A stretch of 64,000 nucleotides of DNA from Azospirillum brasilense. Lineage in GTDB: Bacteria > Pseudomonadota > Alphaproteobacteria > Azospirillales > Azospirillaceae. Below are positions 17,167 through 27,899 of the stretch, in pieces. The notes beneath the pieces are model-generated. The model ran no database searches, was not told the origin of the DNA, and saw only the letters and a program-made list of their open reading frames with translations. The first letter of the stretch is position 1. Each line of letters opens with the position of its first letter. The translations under genes were made by a program, and so were the position numbers. Location of the stretch: assembly GCF_007827815.1 (NCBI RefSeq), contig NZ_VITH01000001.1, positions 124,001-188,000 on the forward strand, given 5' to 3'.

Positions 17167-17401
17167 CTTCCTTGGGCGGCTCGAAGAGTTGGATCGGATG
17201 CGCGGGCATCACGGTGGAGATGGCGTGCTTGTAGACGAGCTGCGAATGCGCGTCGCGCCGCAGCAGAACCGAGAAGTTGTCGAACCAGGTGATGATTCCC
17301 TGAAGTTTAACACCGTTCACGAGGAACACGGTCACGGGAGTCTTGTTCTTGCGGACGTGGTTGAGGAACACGTCCTGCACATTTTGGCTTTTTTCAGACA
17401 T
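17153..17401 (-). CDS. hfq: Hfq RNA chaperone
   Basis: Sm-like hexameric RNA chaperone that pairs small RNAs with mRNAs, 82 residues. Sm1 contains [19 protein letters not shown] and [13 protein letters not shown], and Sm2 is the hallmark [10 protein letters not shown] (about 57-66). The C-terminal tail is short, as usual in alphaproteobacteria. ATG at 17401. About 95 bases separate it from the HAD gene and probably hold its promoter. In nitrogen-fixing relatives Hfq affects nif regulation, which gives context to the ntr genes in this window; that link is not visible in the sequence. Confidence 0.98.
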   Translation of the reverse strand: MSEKSQNVQDVFLNHVRKNKTPVTVFLVNGVKLQGIITWFDNFSVLLRRDAHSQLVYKHAISTVMPAHPIQLFEPPKEGENV

Positions 17402-17496
17402 TTTATGTCGCCCCCTTCTTCAGTGTTTTTTGGGGCCCCTTGTTAGAAGCCCGCCCCCTGCAGCGATAAGGTCATGGTTGGTCGCAACCGTCTCGA

Positions 17497-18195
17497 CTAC
17501 TGGTCATCCGATATGGTGTCACCACCGCTGCCCACCAAGCCGCACAATGCATGGCAGGTGTCGTACCGATGGGCCGGAGGGAAGCGGGTGAAGCCGCTGC
17601 CCTCGCCCGCCCCTATTAGCACCGGGACCATTCCCGCGCCATGGGCACATTCCATGTCGATGTCGGCGTCCCCCACGAACCAGACGTCCGGGCCCGGCGG
17701 AATGTTCGCCGGTTCCAGCGCCATGAGGACCGGCGCCCGATGCGGCTTGTCGAATTCGGCGTCATGGGCGCCGACCAGACGGCCGAAATAGCCGGTCCAG
17801 CCCAGCGCGTCGGCCTCCGCCCGCAGGAAGCGGCCGGTCTTGTTCGACACCACCGCCTGGTAGATTCCGCGTTCGGCGAAGCCGCGCAGCAGCGATTCCG
17901 CGCCCGGCAGAGCGCGGAGATGCTCCAGGTGATGGGATTCGAAGTAGGCGTAGAAGAGATCGCGCGCGTCGGTCCAGCGTTCCCCGAAGATGCGGGGGAA
18001 GCTGTCGCGCAGCGACTGCTTGATGCGCTCGCGCGCCTCCTCCTCGGTCCAGGCCGGATGGCCGAAGGTGATCAGGGCGTGGTTCAGCGCGGCGCGCACG
18101 GTGCCCCAGTTGTCGACCAGCGTGTTGTCCCAGTCGTAGAGGACGGCGCGCGGCAACACGGGCAGGCGGTCGATGACGGCGGCGGCGTCGCTCAC
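17497..18195 (-). CDS. HAD-superfamily hydrolase (phosphoglycolate-phosphatase-like)
   Basis: Haloacid-dehalogenase fold phosphatase, 232 residues. The nucleophile motif is YDWDNTLVDN (about 20-29), with a tryptophan between the aspartates instead of the usual residue. Motif II is VSNKTGRFLRAEAD, and motif III/IV is WFVGDADIDMECAHGAG. A helical cap lies between. The substrate is unknown. The open frame extends upstream, but GTG at 18195 overlaps the aminotransferase stop (GTGA), which marks the start and suggests coupling. It sits in the conserved trkA-dat-hfq-hflX interval. Confidence 0.85.
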   Translation of the reverse strand: MSDAAAVIDRLPVLPRAVLYDWDNTLVDNWGTVRAALNHALITFGHPAWTEEEARERIKQSLRDSFPRIFGERWTDARDLFYAYFESHHLEHLRALPGAESLLRGFAERGIYQAVVSNKTGRFLRAEADALGWTGYFGRLVGAHDAEFDKPHRAPVLMALEPANIPPGPDVWFVGDADIDMECAHGAGMVPVLIGAGEGSGFTRFPPAHRYDTCHALCGLVGSGGDTISDDQ

Positions 18196-19055
18196 GACGG
18201 CACCCCGGCGGCCACGTAATCGAGATAGGCCTGACGCAGCGTCCGGGTGACCGGCCCTGGCCTGCCCTCGCCCACCGGCTTGCCGTCGATGCGGGTCACC
18301 GGCAGCGCGAAGGTGCCGGCGGAGGACACGAAGGCCTCGCGGGCGGCGAGCGCCTCCTCCACCGTGAAGCTGCGCTCCTCCACCGGGATGCTGCGCTCCC
18401 CGGCCAGCCGCAGGAGCGACAGGCGGGTGATGCCGTTCAGGATCTTCTGCGACGGGGCGCGGGTCACCAGCACGCCGTCCCGGGTGACGATCCAGGCGTT
18501 GGAGGAGGACCCCTCCGTCACCGTGCCGTCCGGATCGATCAGCCACGCCTCGTAGGCGCCGGATTCGGCGGCCTGCTGCTTGGCGAGCACCGGGGCGAGG
18601 AGGCCGACCGTCTTGATGTCGCGCCGGCCCCAGCGGATGTCCGGCACGGTCACGACGGCCACGCCCTTCTCGAGCTGCTCCGGCTTGGCGAAGGCGGTGA
18701 CCCGCTTGACGGTCATCACCAGGGTCGAGGGGACGTTCGCCGGGAACTTGAAGTCGCGCGGGGCGACCCCGCGGGTGACCTGGAGGTAGAGCGACCCGTT
18801 GCGAACGCCGTTCCGCCGCACCAGCTCGCGGGCGATCATCGTGACGACGCGCGGGGCCGCCGGCCAGTCCATGCGCAGCTCCGACAGGCTGCGGCCCAGA
18901 CGCTCCATATGGCCGTCCAGGTCCGCGAAGCGCCCGTCGAGGAGGGTCACCACCTCATAGACGCCGTCGGCGAACTGGAAGCCGCGGTCTTCGACATGGA
19001 CCGCGGCCTGCCGGTGCGGCAGGTAACGGCCGTTGACGTATGCCCATCGAGCCAT
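18192..19055 (-). CDS. dat: Class IV aminotransferase, D-amino-acid transaminase type
   Basis: PLP-dependent fold-type IV enzyme, 287 residues, most similar in pattern to D-alanine/D-amino-acid aminotransferases, which interconvert D-amino acids and 2-oxo acids. The catalytic lysine is in RRDIKTVGLLAPVLAKQ near 140-150; upstream is EDRGFQFADGVYEV and downstream EGSSSNAWIVTRDG. ATG 19055 gives the standard N-terminus MARWAYVNGRYLPH. A TTG at 19079 is an unlikely alternative. Branched-chain aminotransferase or aminodeoxychorismate lyase is possible but fits less well. The product could feed peptidoglycan D-amino-acid pools. Confidence 0.82.
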   Translation of the reverse strand: MARWAYVNGRYLPHRQAAVHVEDRGFQFADGVYEVVTLLDGRFADLDGHMERLGRSLSELRMDWPAAPRVVTMIARELVRRNGVRNGSLYLQVTRGVAPRDFKFPANVPSTLVMTVKRVTAFAKPEQLEKGVAVVTVPDIRWGRRDIKTVGLLAPVLAKQQAAESGAYEAWLIDPDGTVTEGSSSNAWIVTRDGVLVTRAPSQKILNGITRLSLLRLAGERSIPVEERSFTVEEALAAREAFVSSAGTFALPVTRIDGKPVGEGRPGPVTRTLRQAYLDYVAAGVPS

Positions 19056-19097
19056 GGAAGTTCTTTTTGTTGGTGCCAAAAACGATACGGGAGGCGA

Positions 19098-20474
19098 TCA
19101 GAAGAATTCAAGCCGGACGGCGAACATCTTCTCCACCTTTTTCACCTGACCGGCGGTGGCCAGGATGATGACGCGGTCCTTGGGGCGGATCACCGTGGCC
19201 GGGCGCGGGATGATCACCTCGTCGCCGCGCACGATGGCGCCGACGATGACCCCGGAGGGCAGTCTCACCTCGCGCAGCGGCGTGTTCACCACCGCGGAGG
19301 TTTCCAGCGCCTCCGCCTCGATCACCTCGGCGAAGCCGTCGCGCAGGCTGTGCACCGCGCGGATGCGGCCCCGCCGGACGTGCTGGAGGATGTTCGACAC
19401 GGTGATGGCGCGCGGGCTGACCACCGCGTCGATCCCCAGCGGCGACACCAGCGAGGTGTAGGACGCCTTGTTGATCAGCGTGATGGCGCGCTTCGCCCCG
19501 TGCCGCTTGGCGAGCAGCGAGGACAGGATGTTGCCCTCGTCGTCGTTGGTCACGGCGACCACCGTCTCGGTGGCGCGGACGTTGGCCTCTTCCAGGATTT
19601 CCGGGTCCAGCCCGTCGCCGTGCAGCACCATGGTGCGCGACAGGCGCTGCGCCACGAACTGGGCGCGGCTGCGGTTCATCTCGATGATGCGGGCGGTGAC
19701 GTGGGGGTACTTCGCCTCCAACTCCTCCGCCAGGCACAGCCCGATGTTGCCGCCGCCCAGGATGATGATGCGGCGGGCCTCCACCTCCTCGTGGCCGAAG
19801 GCGGCCATGGCACGGTTGAGGTGGCGGTTGTCGCAGGCGAAATAGACCTCGTCGCCGGGCAGCATCTGGTCGTCGCCGCCGGGGATGAAGGAGCGGTCGT
19901 TGCGGATGATCGCCACCACCTCCAGCCCCAGGTCGGGGAACAGGCCGGTCAACTGGCGCAGCGGCGTGTGCAGCACCGGGCAGGTTTCCGTGCACAGCAC
20001 GCCGACGACGCGGACCTTGCCGTCCGCCAGAGGGATCATGTCGAAGGCGCCCGGCACCTGGAGCCGGCGGGCGATGGCCCGCGCCACCGCGATCTCCGGC
20101 GAGATGATGACGTCGATCGGCATGTGGTCGCGGCTGAACAGGTCCGCCCAGATCGGCTTCAGATAGCTCTGGTTGCGCACGCGGGCGATCTTGGTCGGCA
20201 CCTTGAACAGCGCGTGCGCGACCTCGCAGGCGACCATGTTGATTTCGTCGATCTGGGTGACCGCGATGATCATGTCGGTCTCGCCCGCCCCCGCCGCCTC
20301 CAGCACGTCGGGGTGGGAGGCGTGACCGACCATGGCCTGCACGTCGAGCGTGTCGCTGATCCGCTGGATGAGTTCCGGCGAATGGTCGATCACGGTGACG
20401 TTGTTGCCTTCGGACGCCAGATAGCGCGCGATGTTCGAACCGACCTGCCCGGCTCCGCAAACGATGACCTTCAC
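19098..20474 (-). CDS. trkA: TrkA potassium-uptake regulatory subunit
   Basis: Peripheral NAD-binding subunit of the Trk potassium transporter, 458 residues. It has two RCK units: first Rossmann fold CGAGQVGSNIARYL (about 6-19), second ILGGGNIGLCLAEELE near 233-248, each followed by a TrkA-C domain. The start is GTG at 20474. Conserved gene order places trkA directly below ntrX, but here a 102-residue orphan and an AT-rich patch are inserted between them. No membrane subunit (trkH/trkG) is present in the window. Confidence 0.95.
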   Translation of the reverse strand: MKVIVCGAGQVGSNIARYLASEGNNVTVIDHSPELIQRISDTLDVQAMVGHASHPDVLEAAGAGETDMIIAVTQIDEINMVACEVAHALFKVPTKIARVRNQSYLKPIWADLFSRDHMPIDVIISPEIAVARAIARRLQVPGAFDMIPLADGKVRVVGVLCTETCPVLHTPLRQLTGLFPDLGLEVVAIIRNDRSFIPGGDDQMLPGDEVYFACDNRHLNRAMAAFGHEEVEARRIIILGGGNIGLCLAEELEAKYPHVTARIIEMNRSRAQFVAQRLSRTMVLHGDGLDPEILEEANVRATETVVAVTNDDEGNILSSLLAKRHGAKRAITLINKASYTSLVSPLGIDAVVSPRAITVSNILQHVRRGRIRAVHSLRDGFAEVIEAEALETSAVVNTPLREVRLPSGVIVGAIVRGDEVIIPRPATVIRPKDRVIILATAGQVKKVEKMFAVRLEFF

Positions 20475-20683
20475 GGCCTATGCACCCTTCCCCGCCCATT
20501 TTCCAGGCACTCAGGCCGAGGACATTACCATTTTGCGGTTGGACGCACCAACTCTATGTTTGCGAAGGGAAATACGGGCCAACGCTGGAAGCCTGGGGCG
20601 GAAGAAGGGGGACGAAGGCGCCGTGCCCATCCCCCCTCCCCGACCGTCATTGCGAATCCCGGACCGGTGCGCCGGTCCCGGCG

Positions 20684-20992
20684 TCAGCTGTTGTCGATCG
20701 TGTAATAGAACTGCGTGACGACCCCGTCCGGAGCACCGTCCCTTCGGGTGTCGAAATTGAAGTCCTGCGACCGGCCGTCGATGTTGACCGATCCCTGGAA
20801 ATGGGCGGGCCCGCTGAAGTTCACACCGACCAGCAGGAGCTGGTTCACGCCGGCCTGCAGGTTGCCGGTCAGCACGACCTGTTCATTGATCGCTTCACCG
20901 CCGCCAATGCGGTTGTAAACCTGAGCCCCATTCAAATAGGCAACAAGCTGGTTGTCGGTATAATTGACAGTCAGAACGGCTGTTGTCGTCAT
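20684..20992 (-). CDS. Orphan hypothetical protein, 102 residues, beta-rich
   Basis: ATG 20992 is preceded nine bases away by GAGGAGG, so the start is well supported. The protein starts MTTTAVLTVNYTDNQLV, has no signal peptide and no cysteine, and alternates hydrophobic and polar residues with many Asn, Thr, Gly and Val, suggesting a beta-sandwich (VNFSGPAHFQGSVNIDG, VVTQFYYTIDNS). I do not recognise a family. Codon and residue use differ from the Arg/Ala-rich neighbours. The gene sits alone downstream of an AT-rich region with palindromes, between ntrX and trkA, and looks like an insertion into a conserved gene order. Confidence 0.7.
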   Translation of the reverse strand: MTTTAVLTVNYTDNQLVAYLNGAQVYNRIGGGEAINEQVVLTGNLQAGVNQLLLVGVNFSGPAHFQGSVNIDGRSQDFNFDTRRDGAPDGVVTQFYYTIDNS

Positions 20993-21256
20993 TTTACGGT
21001 TCCTCCTCAAAGAAATAATGTTTTTTCGGTCGTTGAGCGCGCCCACAAACAATAAATATTTACGCAATTATCGTCGATCAACAGTAAAAATGTTATTTAT
21101 GGTTTCATGAAATATATAAATACAATTGTATTTGCGGGTTACTCGAAAAACAGGAGGATTTAACGTCAACTGCACTCACAAAGTGACAATGCAGCGACGC
21201 ATTATCAGCAGCCCATGCTCGCGCCAGAAGACGGCCGATGCCGGTCACGGACAATG
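20993..21256. other. AT-rich intergenic patch upstream of the orphan gene
   Basis: About 260 bases, strikingly AT-rich against the rest of the window, carrying two palindromes and presumably the promoter of the 102-residue gene. A 22-codon frame at 21189-21256 has no supported ribosome-binding site and is not called. No transposase or inverted terminal repeat is visible. Confidence 0.6.
21103..21133. promoter_or_regulatory. Two palindromes in the AT-rich patch
   Basis: TTTCATGAAA (21103-21112) is a 10-bp perfect palindrome and AAATACAATTGTATTT (21118-21133) a 16-bp perfect palindrome. Both lie 110-140 bases upstream of the orphan gene start and are plausible operator sites for a dimeric regulator. 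The regulator is not identifiable. Confidence 0.4.
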
Positions 21257-21311
21257 AAAAAAGCAGGCTCTCAAGCCGCCCGCATTCCGGGCGTGCTTGG
21301 GAAACCTGCTT
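21257..21311 (-). terminator. Rho-independent terminator of ntrYX
   Basis: Reading the minus strand, a long interrupted stem (AAGCAGG...CCTGCTT outside, CAAGC...GCTTG and CGCCCG...CGGGCG inside) spans 21261-21311 and is followed by a run of T (21257-21262). It begins about 45 bases after the ntrX stop. Confidence 0.8.
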
Positions 21312-21356
21312 GTGAAGCGGCGATGACGAGCGGCTCTTGACGATACGGCGGCAGGG

Positions 21357-22757
21357 TCACTCGACGAACAGTTTTCCCTTTTCGCTGCCGTGCACACCAA
21401 GCGATTTCAGCTTGCGGTGCAGGGCGGAGCGCTCCATCCCCACGAACGAGGCGGTGCGGGAGATGTTGCCGCCGAAGCGGGTGACCTGGGCCAGCAGATA
21501 TTCGCGCTCGAACACCTCGCGGGCCTCGCGGAGCGGCAGGCCCATGATCTCGCCCCCCTTGTCCCATTTCAGGACGGTGGGGGTGATGGCGCCGATCTCG
21601 GGCGGCAGCTGGTCGGCGCGGATCGGCTCCTTGGGGTCGCCCTGCGCCATGATCAGCAGCCAGTCGACCACGTTGCGCAGCTGGCGCACGTTGCCCGGCC
21701 AGTCGTAGGCCTGGAGCGCGGCCATGGCGTCCTCGCCGAACTCACGGATCGGCAGACCGGCGGCTTCGGCGGAACGCTGCATGAAATGGCGGGCCAGCAG
21801 CGGGATGTCCTCGCGCCGCTCGGCCAGCGAGGGCACGCGGATCGGCACGACCGCCAGCCGGTAGAACAGGTCCTGGCGGAAGCGGCCCTGGTCGATCTCC
21901 GCCTGGAGATCGCGGTTGGAGGTGGCGACGACGCGCACGTCCACCTCGACCCGCTGGCCGCCGCCGACCCGCTCGAAAACCTGCTCCTGCAGGGCCCGGA
22001 CGATCTTGCCCTGTGTTTCCAGAGGCATGTCGGCCACCTCGTCGAGCAGCAGCGTGCCGCCGTGCGCCTGCTCGAAGGTGCCGATCTTGCGCCCGCCGCC
22101 GTCGACCCCGGCCTCCGTCCCGAACAGCTCCATCTCCAACCGGTCGGGGCGCATGGTGGCGCAGTTCAGCCCGACGAAGGGGCCGCCGGCGCGGCGCGAG
22201 CGCGCGTGGATCAGCCGGGCCACCACCTCCTTGCCGGAGCCGGCGGGGCCGGTGATGAGGACGCGGCTGCCGGTGGGCGACACCTTCTCGATGCTCTGGC
22301 GGACGTGGTTGACGGCGGTGGATCGGCCGACCAGCTCCACCTCGCCGCCGGCGCGCAGCTTCAGCTCCTCGTTCTCGCGCTTCAGCCGGGCCGCCTCGAT
22401 GGCGCGGTCCACCATCAGCAGCAGCCGGTCGGCCTTGAACGGCTTCTCGATGAAGTCGTAGGCGCCGATCTTGATCGCCGACACGGCGGTCTCGATGTTG
22501 CCGTGGCCCGAAATCATGATGATCGGCAGGTTCCGGTGGTCGCGCATCAGCTGTTCGAGAATCTGGAGCCCGTCCAGCCGGCTGCCCTGCAGCCAGATGT
22601 CCAGAACCACGAGGCTCGGCCGGCGCGCCGACACCTGCGCGAACGCTTGGTCGGCGTCGGCGGCCTCGCGCGTCTTCATGCCTTCGTCGTTCAGGATGCC
22701 GGCGATCAGCATCCGGATGTCCGCTTCGTCGTCGACGATCAGAATGTCATGCGCCAT
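21357..22757 (-). CDS. ntrX: NtrX response regulator, AAA+ loop degenerate
   Basis: Response regulator of the NtrY-NtrX system, 466 residues from ATG 22757 ([15 protein letters not shown]). The receiver domain has Asp53 (VVLDIWL) as phosphoacceptor and Lys105 (EKPFK). The AAA+ domain has Walker A GPAGSGKE (170-177) and Walker [13 protein letters not shown]. Where sigma-54 activators have GAFTGA this protein reads [16 protein letters not shown] (211-226), so the sigma-54 contact loop is missing. The C-terminal Fis-type helix-turn-helix ([24 protein letters not shown]) is intact. It is therefore probably a DNA-binding regulator that does not act with sigma-54. It overlaps ntrY by 11 bases and is followed by a terminator. 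Confidence 0.93.
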   Translation of the reverse strand: MAHDILIVDDEADIRMLIAGILNDEGMKTREAADADQAFAQVSARRPSLVVLDIWLQGSRLDGLQILEQLMRDHRNLPIIMISGHGNIETAVSAIKIGAYDFIEKPFKADRLLLMVDRAIEAARLKRENEELKLRAGGEVELVGRSTAVNHVRQSIEKVSPTGSRVLITGPAGSGKEVVARLIHARSRRAGGPFVGLNCATMRPDRLEMELFGTEAGVDGGGRKIGTFEQAHGGTLLLDEVADMPLETQGKIVRALQEQVFERVGGGQRVEVDVRVVATSNRDLQAEIDQGRFRQDLFYRLAVVPIRVPSLAERREDIPLLARHFMQRSAEAAGLPIREFGEDAMAALQAYDWPGNVRQLRNVVDWLLIMAQGDPKEPIRADQLPPEIGAITPTVLKWDKGGEIMGLPLREAREVFEREYLLAQVTRFGGNISRTASFVGMERSALHRKLKSLGVHGSEKGKLFVE

Positions 22758-25068
22758 GGGCTGCGTGCCTCTTCTCTTCACCGGTCTCCGCCGGCGTGCC
22801 AACGCCGCCGTGGGCGTCGCCCGCGGCCATGCCGGAGCTGGTGGACGTGTTGGGGATGACCAGACCGACGCGCGCCCCGCCGCCTTCGCGGTCCTCCAGG
22901 GTCAGCACGCCGCCGTGGTCCTCCATGATCTTCTTGACGATTGCCAACCCCAGCCCCGTGCCTTTGGCGCGCGTGGTCACATAGGGTTCGGTCAGCCGGT
23001 CGCGCTCCTCGGTCGGCAGGCCCTTGCCGTTGTCCTCGACGATCACGGCGATGCGCTCGGCATCGACCTCGACGCGGATGGCGATGTGGGCGGGCGGCAG
23101 TTCCGTTCCATCGGCGGGCTGCGGGCGCCCTTCGATGGCGTCCGCGGCGTTCTGCAGCAGGTTGGTCAGCGCCTGGCTGATCTGGCGGCTGTCGCAGGGC
23201 ACGGTCAGCGGCCCCTGGGGCAGCGCCATGTCGAACTTGATCTTCCCGGCGTGCGCGCTGGACTGCAGGAACACCGCCTGCCGGACGAGGTCGTTGAGGT
23301 TGCAGGGCTTCATCACCGGCTGCGGCATGCGCGCGAAGGCCGAGAATTCGTCCACCATGCGCCGGATGTCGTCCACCTGCCGGACAATGGTGTCCGTGCA
23401 CATGGTGAAGACCTCGGTGTCGCTGGTGATCTCCTTCAGGTATTTGCGGCGCAGCCGCTCGGCGGAGAGCTGGATCGGCGTCAGCGGATTCTTGATCTCG
23501 TGGGCGATGCGGCGGGCCACGTCGGCCCAGGCCGCCTTGCGTTGGGCGGAGACCAGCTCGGTGATGTCGTCGAAGGTCACGACGTAGCCGCGGATCTCGC
23601 CGCTGCCCCGCCCTTCGGTGGAGATGCGGACGAGCAGCGTCAGCGGCGTCGTGCCGGGGCGGCGGACCTGGATCTGGTCCTGCACCACCCGGCCGGGCCG
23701 GCCGGGCGCGTGGTCCAGAAGCTCCCCCATCTCCGGCGACAATTCGGCCAGCCGCATCCCGATCAGGCTCTCCGCATCCTCGACGCCGAGAAGGCGCGCG
23801 GCGGAGAAGTTGGGCAGCGTGATGCGGCCGTCGGCGTCCAGCCCGATCACCCCCGCCGACACGCCGCCCAGAACGGTTTCCGTGAAGCGGCGGCGCTCGT
23901 CGATCAGACGGTTGGCCGAGAGGAGTTCGTGCCGCTGGCTTTCGATCTCGGTCGTCATGCGGTTGAAGGCGCGCGACAGCAGGCCGAGCTCGTCCTCGCC
24001 CGGTGGCTCGGTGACGCGGACGGTCAGGTCGCCGGCGCGCACCCGTTCCGCCGCGCCGATCAGGGCGCTGATCGGCCGCGCCAGCCGCGTCGCGAAGATC
24101 AGCCCCGCCCACACCGCGGCCAGCAGCAGGAGAAGCGCCACGACGAGGAAGATCAAAGTGAAGGTGATCTGCAGGCTGCCGCGCTGGCTTTCCAGCGCCC
24201 CGAACTCCCGCACCGCCCCTTCCGCCGAGGCCATGTGCGACAGCACGCGCGGCTCCACCATGCGCCCGACGTAGAGATAGGTGTCGGCGAAGCGGTCGAG
24301 CCGGACCAGCGCGCGCACGCGGTCGTCGTTCTCACTGACGATCATCGCCACCTCGCCGCGGCGGGCGGTGGCGAGCTTGTCGTCGGGAATCGGATCGAAC
24401 TCCAGGGCGAAGGTGTAGCCGGAGCGCGCGACGATGGCGCCGGTCGTCCCGTTGAAGACGATGGCCTCCGACAGGGCGCGCAGCATCGCCTGGGTGGCGA
24501 CCACTTGCTCGAACCGCTCCGGATCGCTGGCGAGGCGCGCCGCCTCCTGGTTCAGGTCGTTCGCCATGGCGAGCGCGTCGGCGCGGATGTTCTGCTGGTG
24601 CTCGTGCAGATAGGCGCTGGCGACGGCCAGCGATTCGTTCACCGCGGTGCGCACCCGTTCGCTGAACCAGGACTGCACGCCGACATAGAAGAAGACGGTG
24701 GAGAAGATGGCCATGATGATGGCCGGTGCGACGGCGAGCAGGCTGAACACCGCGACCAGCCGCACATGCATCTGCGACCCGGCGAGGCCGCGCCGCCGCC
24801 CGATCCACAAATAGACGATGCGCCGCGCGATCAGAACGCCGAGCAGCAGCAGGAGCGCCAGATCGAGGGTGAGCAGCCACGTGACGGTGCGCGGGTTGGT
24901 TTCCCCGAAGGGCGCGCTTTCCGTCAGCGCCGTGTAGGTCGCGAAGCCCGCCACCAGGGCCGCCAACGACAGCGCGAAGGCAAGCCGCTTCGCCAACCCG
25001 AACCGGGTTGCCCAGCGAAGGAACTGTTGCCAAAGCGGCGTGGCGGTCTCAGGGGGTGTGGGCGACAT
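22747..25068 (-). CDS. ntrY: NtrY membrane sensor histidine kinase
   Basis: Sensor kinase for NtrX, 773 residues from ATG 25068. N-terminal hydrophobic segments (about 30-50, 60-85, 105-130) precede an extracytoplasmic region of roughly 165 residues, then another membrane helix near 300-325 and HAMP ([25 protein letters not shown]), PAS (about 390-500) and kinase domains. The phosphorylated histidine is His523 in [17 protein letters not shown]. ATPase boxes N ([12 protein letters not shown]), G1 (VEDNGKG) and G2 ([12 protein letters not shown]) are complete. A TTG 57 bases upstream could extend the frame, but it falls inside the predicted -35 box, so ATG 25068 is preferred. Confidence 0.94.
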   Translation of the reverse strand: MSPTPPETATPLWQQFLRWATRFGLAKRLAFALSLAALVAGFATYTALTESAPFGETNPRTVTWLLTLDLALLLLLGVLIARRIVYLWIGRRRGLAGSQMHVRLVAVFSLLAVAPAIIMAIFSTVFFYVGVQSWFSERVRTAVNESLAVASAYLHEHQQNIRADALAMANDLNQEAARLASDPERFEQVVATQAMLRALSEAIVFNGTTGAIVARSGYTFALEFDPIPDDKLATARRGEVAMIVSENDDRVRALVRLDRFADTYLYVGRMVEPRVLSHMASAEGAVREFGALESQRGSLQITFTLIFLVVALLLLLAAVWAGLIFATRLARPISALIGAAERVRAGDLTVRVTEPPGEDELGLLSRAFNRMTTEIESQRHELLSANRLIDERRRFTETVLGGVSAGVIGLDADGRITLPNFSAARLLGVEDAESLIGMRLAELSPEMGELLDHAPGRPGRVVQDQIQVRRPGTTPLTLLVRISTEGRGSGEIRGYVVTFDDITELVSAQRKAAWADVARRIAHEIKNPLTPIQLSAERLRRKYLKEITSDTEVFTMCTDTIVRQVDDIRRMVDEFSAFARMPQPVMKPCNLNDLVRQAVFLQSSAHAGKIKFDMALPQGPLTVPCDSRQISQALTNLLQNAADAIEGRPQPADGTELPPAHIAIRVEVDAERIAVIVEDNGKGLPTEERDRLTEPYVTTRAKGTGLGLAIVKKIMEDHGGVLTLEDREGGGARVGLVIPNTSTSSGMAAGDAHGGVGTPAETGEEKRHAAHGA

Positions 25069-25074
25069 CAATCC

Positions 25075-25133
25075 GGCAACCAGTCTGTTGCCAGAATGAT
25101 ACACGAGCTGTTGCCGTCCTGCCAAGCGGCAAC
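25075..25133 (-). promoter_or_regulatory. ntrYX promoter with repeated GTTGCC half-sites
   Basis: On the minus strand TTGGCA (25120-25125), 18 bases, TATCAT (25096-25101) form a sigma-70-like promoter about 30 bases before the ntrY ATG. Two inverted repeats overlap it: GTTGCCG-N10-CGGCAAC (25110-25133) over the -35, and GGCAAC-N6-GTTGCC (25075-25092) around the start of transcription. A fifth GTTGCC lies in the ntrY coding start at 25026. The layout suggests an operator. A further imperfect dyad at 25144-25172 could be the ntrC attenuator or terminator. Confidence 0.5.
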
Positions 25134-25254
25134 CCCTCTGCCTTTCGCACAGTCCCTAAGGAGCATTGCGAAGGGCGGAGCCAGCGAGAGCCTGTCGCAA
25201 AAACAACACGCTGTGGGAAGGCAGCGACGCCCGGCCGATCCGCCGGGCGCCCGA

Positions 25255-26696
<1,442 letters not shown>

Positions 26697-26700
<4 letters not shown>

Positions 26701-27899
26701 CCGATGGCCCCTCGGATGCCTCTGGCCGGTGCCGGATCGCCGCTCATCTGCGCTTCATCGAACATGGGTAGCGAAACCTTGAAGACGGTGCGGCGCGGCT
26801 GGCTGTCAAACTCGATGACGCCACCGTGGTCGCCGACGATTTTGGCTACCAATGCAAGCCCCAGGCCAGTCCCATTGACCTTCGTTGTAATGAAGGCATC
26901 GAACAGGTTGGAACGCAGGTCGTCGGGTATGCCGTCCCCATTATCCTGAACGGACACCAGCAACGGCAGATGCAGGCGGGTGTCGCCGCCCGGAAGGGCC
27001 ATGCGGACGCCGTGCTGATAAGATGTGCTGAGTATGATCTCGCCGCCTGATTCCGGTGCAGCTTCTGCCGCATTTTTAATCAGGTTGAGGAAAATCTGGA
27101 TGAGCTGGTCACGATTGCCATAAACCGGCGGCAGGGACGGGTCGTAGCGCTCTATGAAGCGGATGTTTCGCGCGAAGCCGCTCTGGGCCACCTTGCGGAC
27201 ATGCTCCAGAACGGTGTGGATGTTCACCGCGTCGCGCTCCAGCGGCCGCTGGTCGGAGAAGACCTCCATCCGGTTGACCAGGGCGACGATGCGGTCGGCC
27301 TCGTCGCAGATCAGCCGGGTCAGCACCCGGTCGGACTCGCTGCAGTTTTCCTCCAGCAGCTGCGCCGCGCCACGGATGCCCGACAGCGGGTTCTTGACCT
27401 CGTGCCCCAGCATCGACGCCATGGCGGTGACCGAGCGGGCGGCGTTGCGGTGGGTCAGCGAATTGTCGATCTTGCGGGCCAGCGTGCGTTCGTTGACCGT
27501 CAGCAGCACATGGTCGGCCGGCTCGCCCAACGCGGTCACCCGCACGGTGACGTGGTGCGGGCCGATGCGCGGGGTGTCGATGACGACGCCCTCCTGCGAG
27601 GCGCGGTGCCGGCCCTGCTGAACCTGCTCGATCAACTGGCTGACCGGGCTGTTGGGCGGCAGAAGCTCCGCCAGGGGCATGCCCTCCATCATGGCGGCGG
27701 ACAGGCCGAAGAACTCCTGCGCCTCCAGATTGACGTAGCGGATGTCGCCGGCGCCATCGACGACCAGCACGGGGTCTGGAAGAGCGTTCAGCATGACGGA
27801 CGGATCGATGCAGGGGCGGACGGGGCGGTAGGAACTGGAGGGCGCACGGGGCCGCGCCGGGCGGCGTGGCAACGGAGCAGCGGCAGATGCACGGGCCAT
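26697..27899 (-). CDS. ntrB: NtrB (NRII) nitrogen sensor kinase/phosphatase
   Basis: Cytoplasmic sensor kinase that phosphorylates and dephosphorylates NtrC under PII control, 400 residues. The first 30 residues are an Ala/Pro/Arg-rich leader. The PAS domain follows ([21 protein letters not shown], about 37-57), then the H-box [20 protein letters not shown] with His166. The ATP-binding boxes are [18 protein letters not shown] and [12 protein letters not shown]. The ATG at 27899 overlaps the last base of the dusB stop, so the long upstream open frame is not used. No membrane segment is present. Confidence 0.96.

Noticed and set aside
21189..21256. A 22-codon open frame in the AT-rich patch
   Set aside because: No ribosome-binding site at the right distance and no recognisable features; it could arise by chance.
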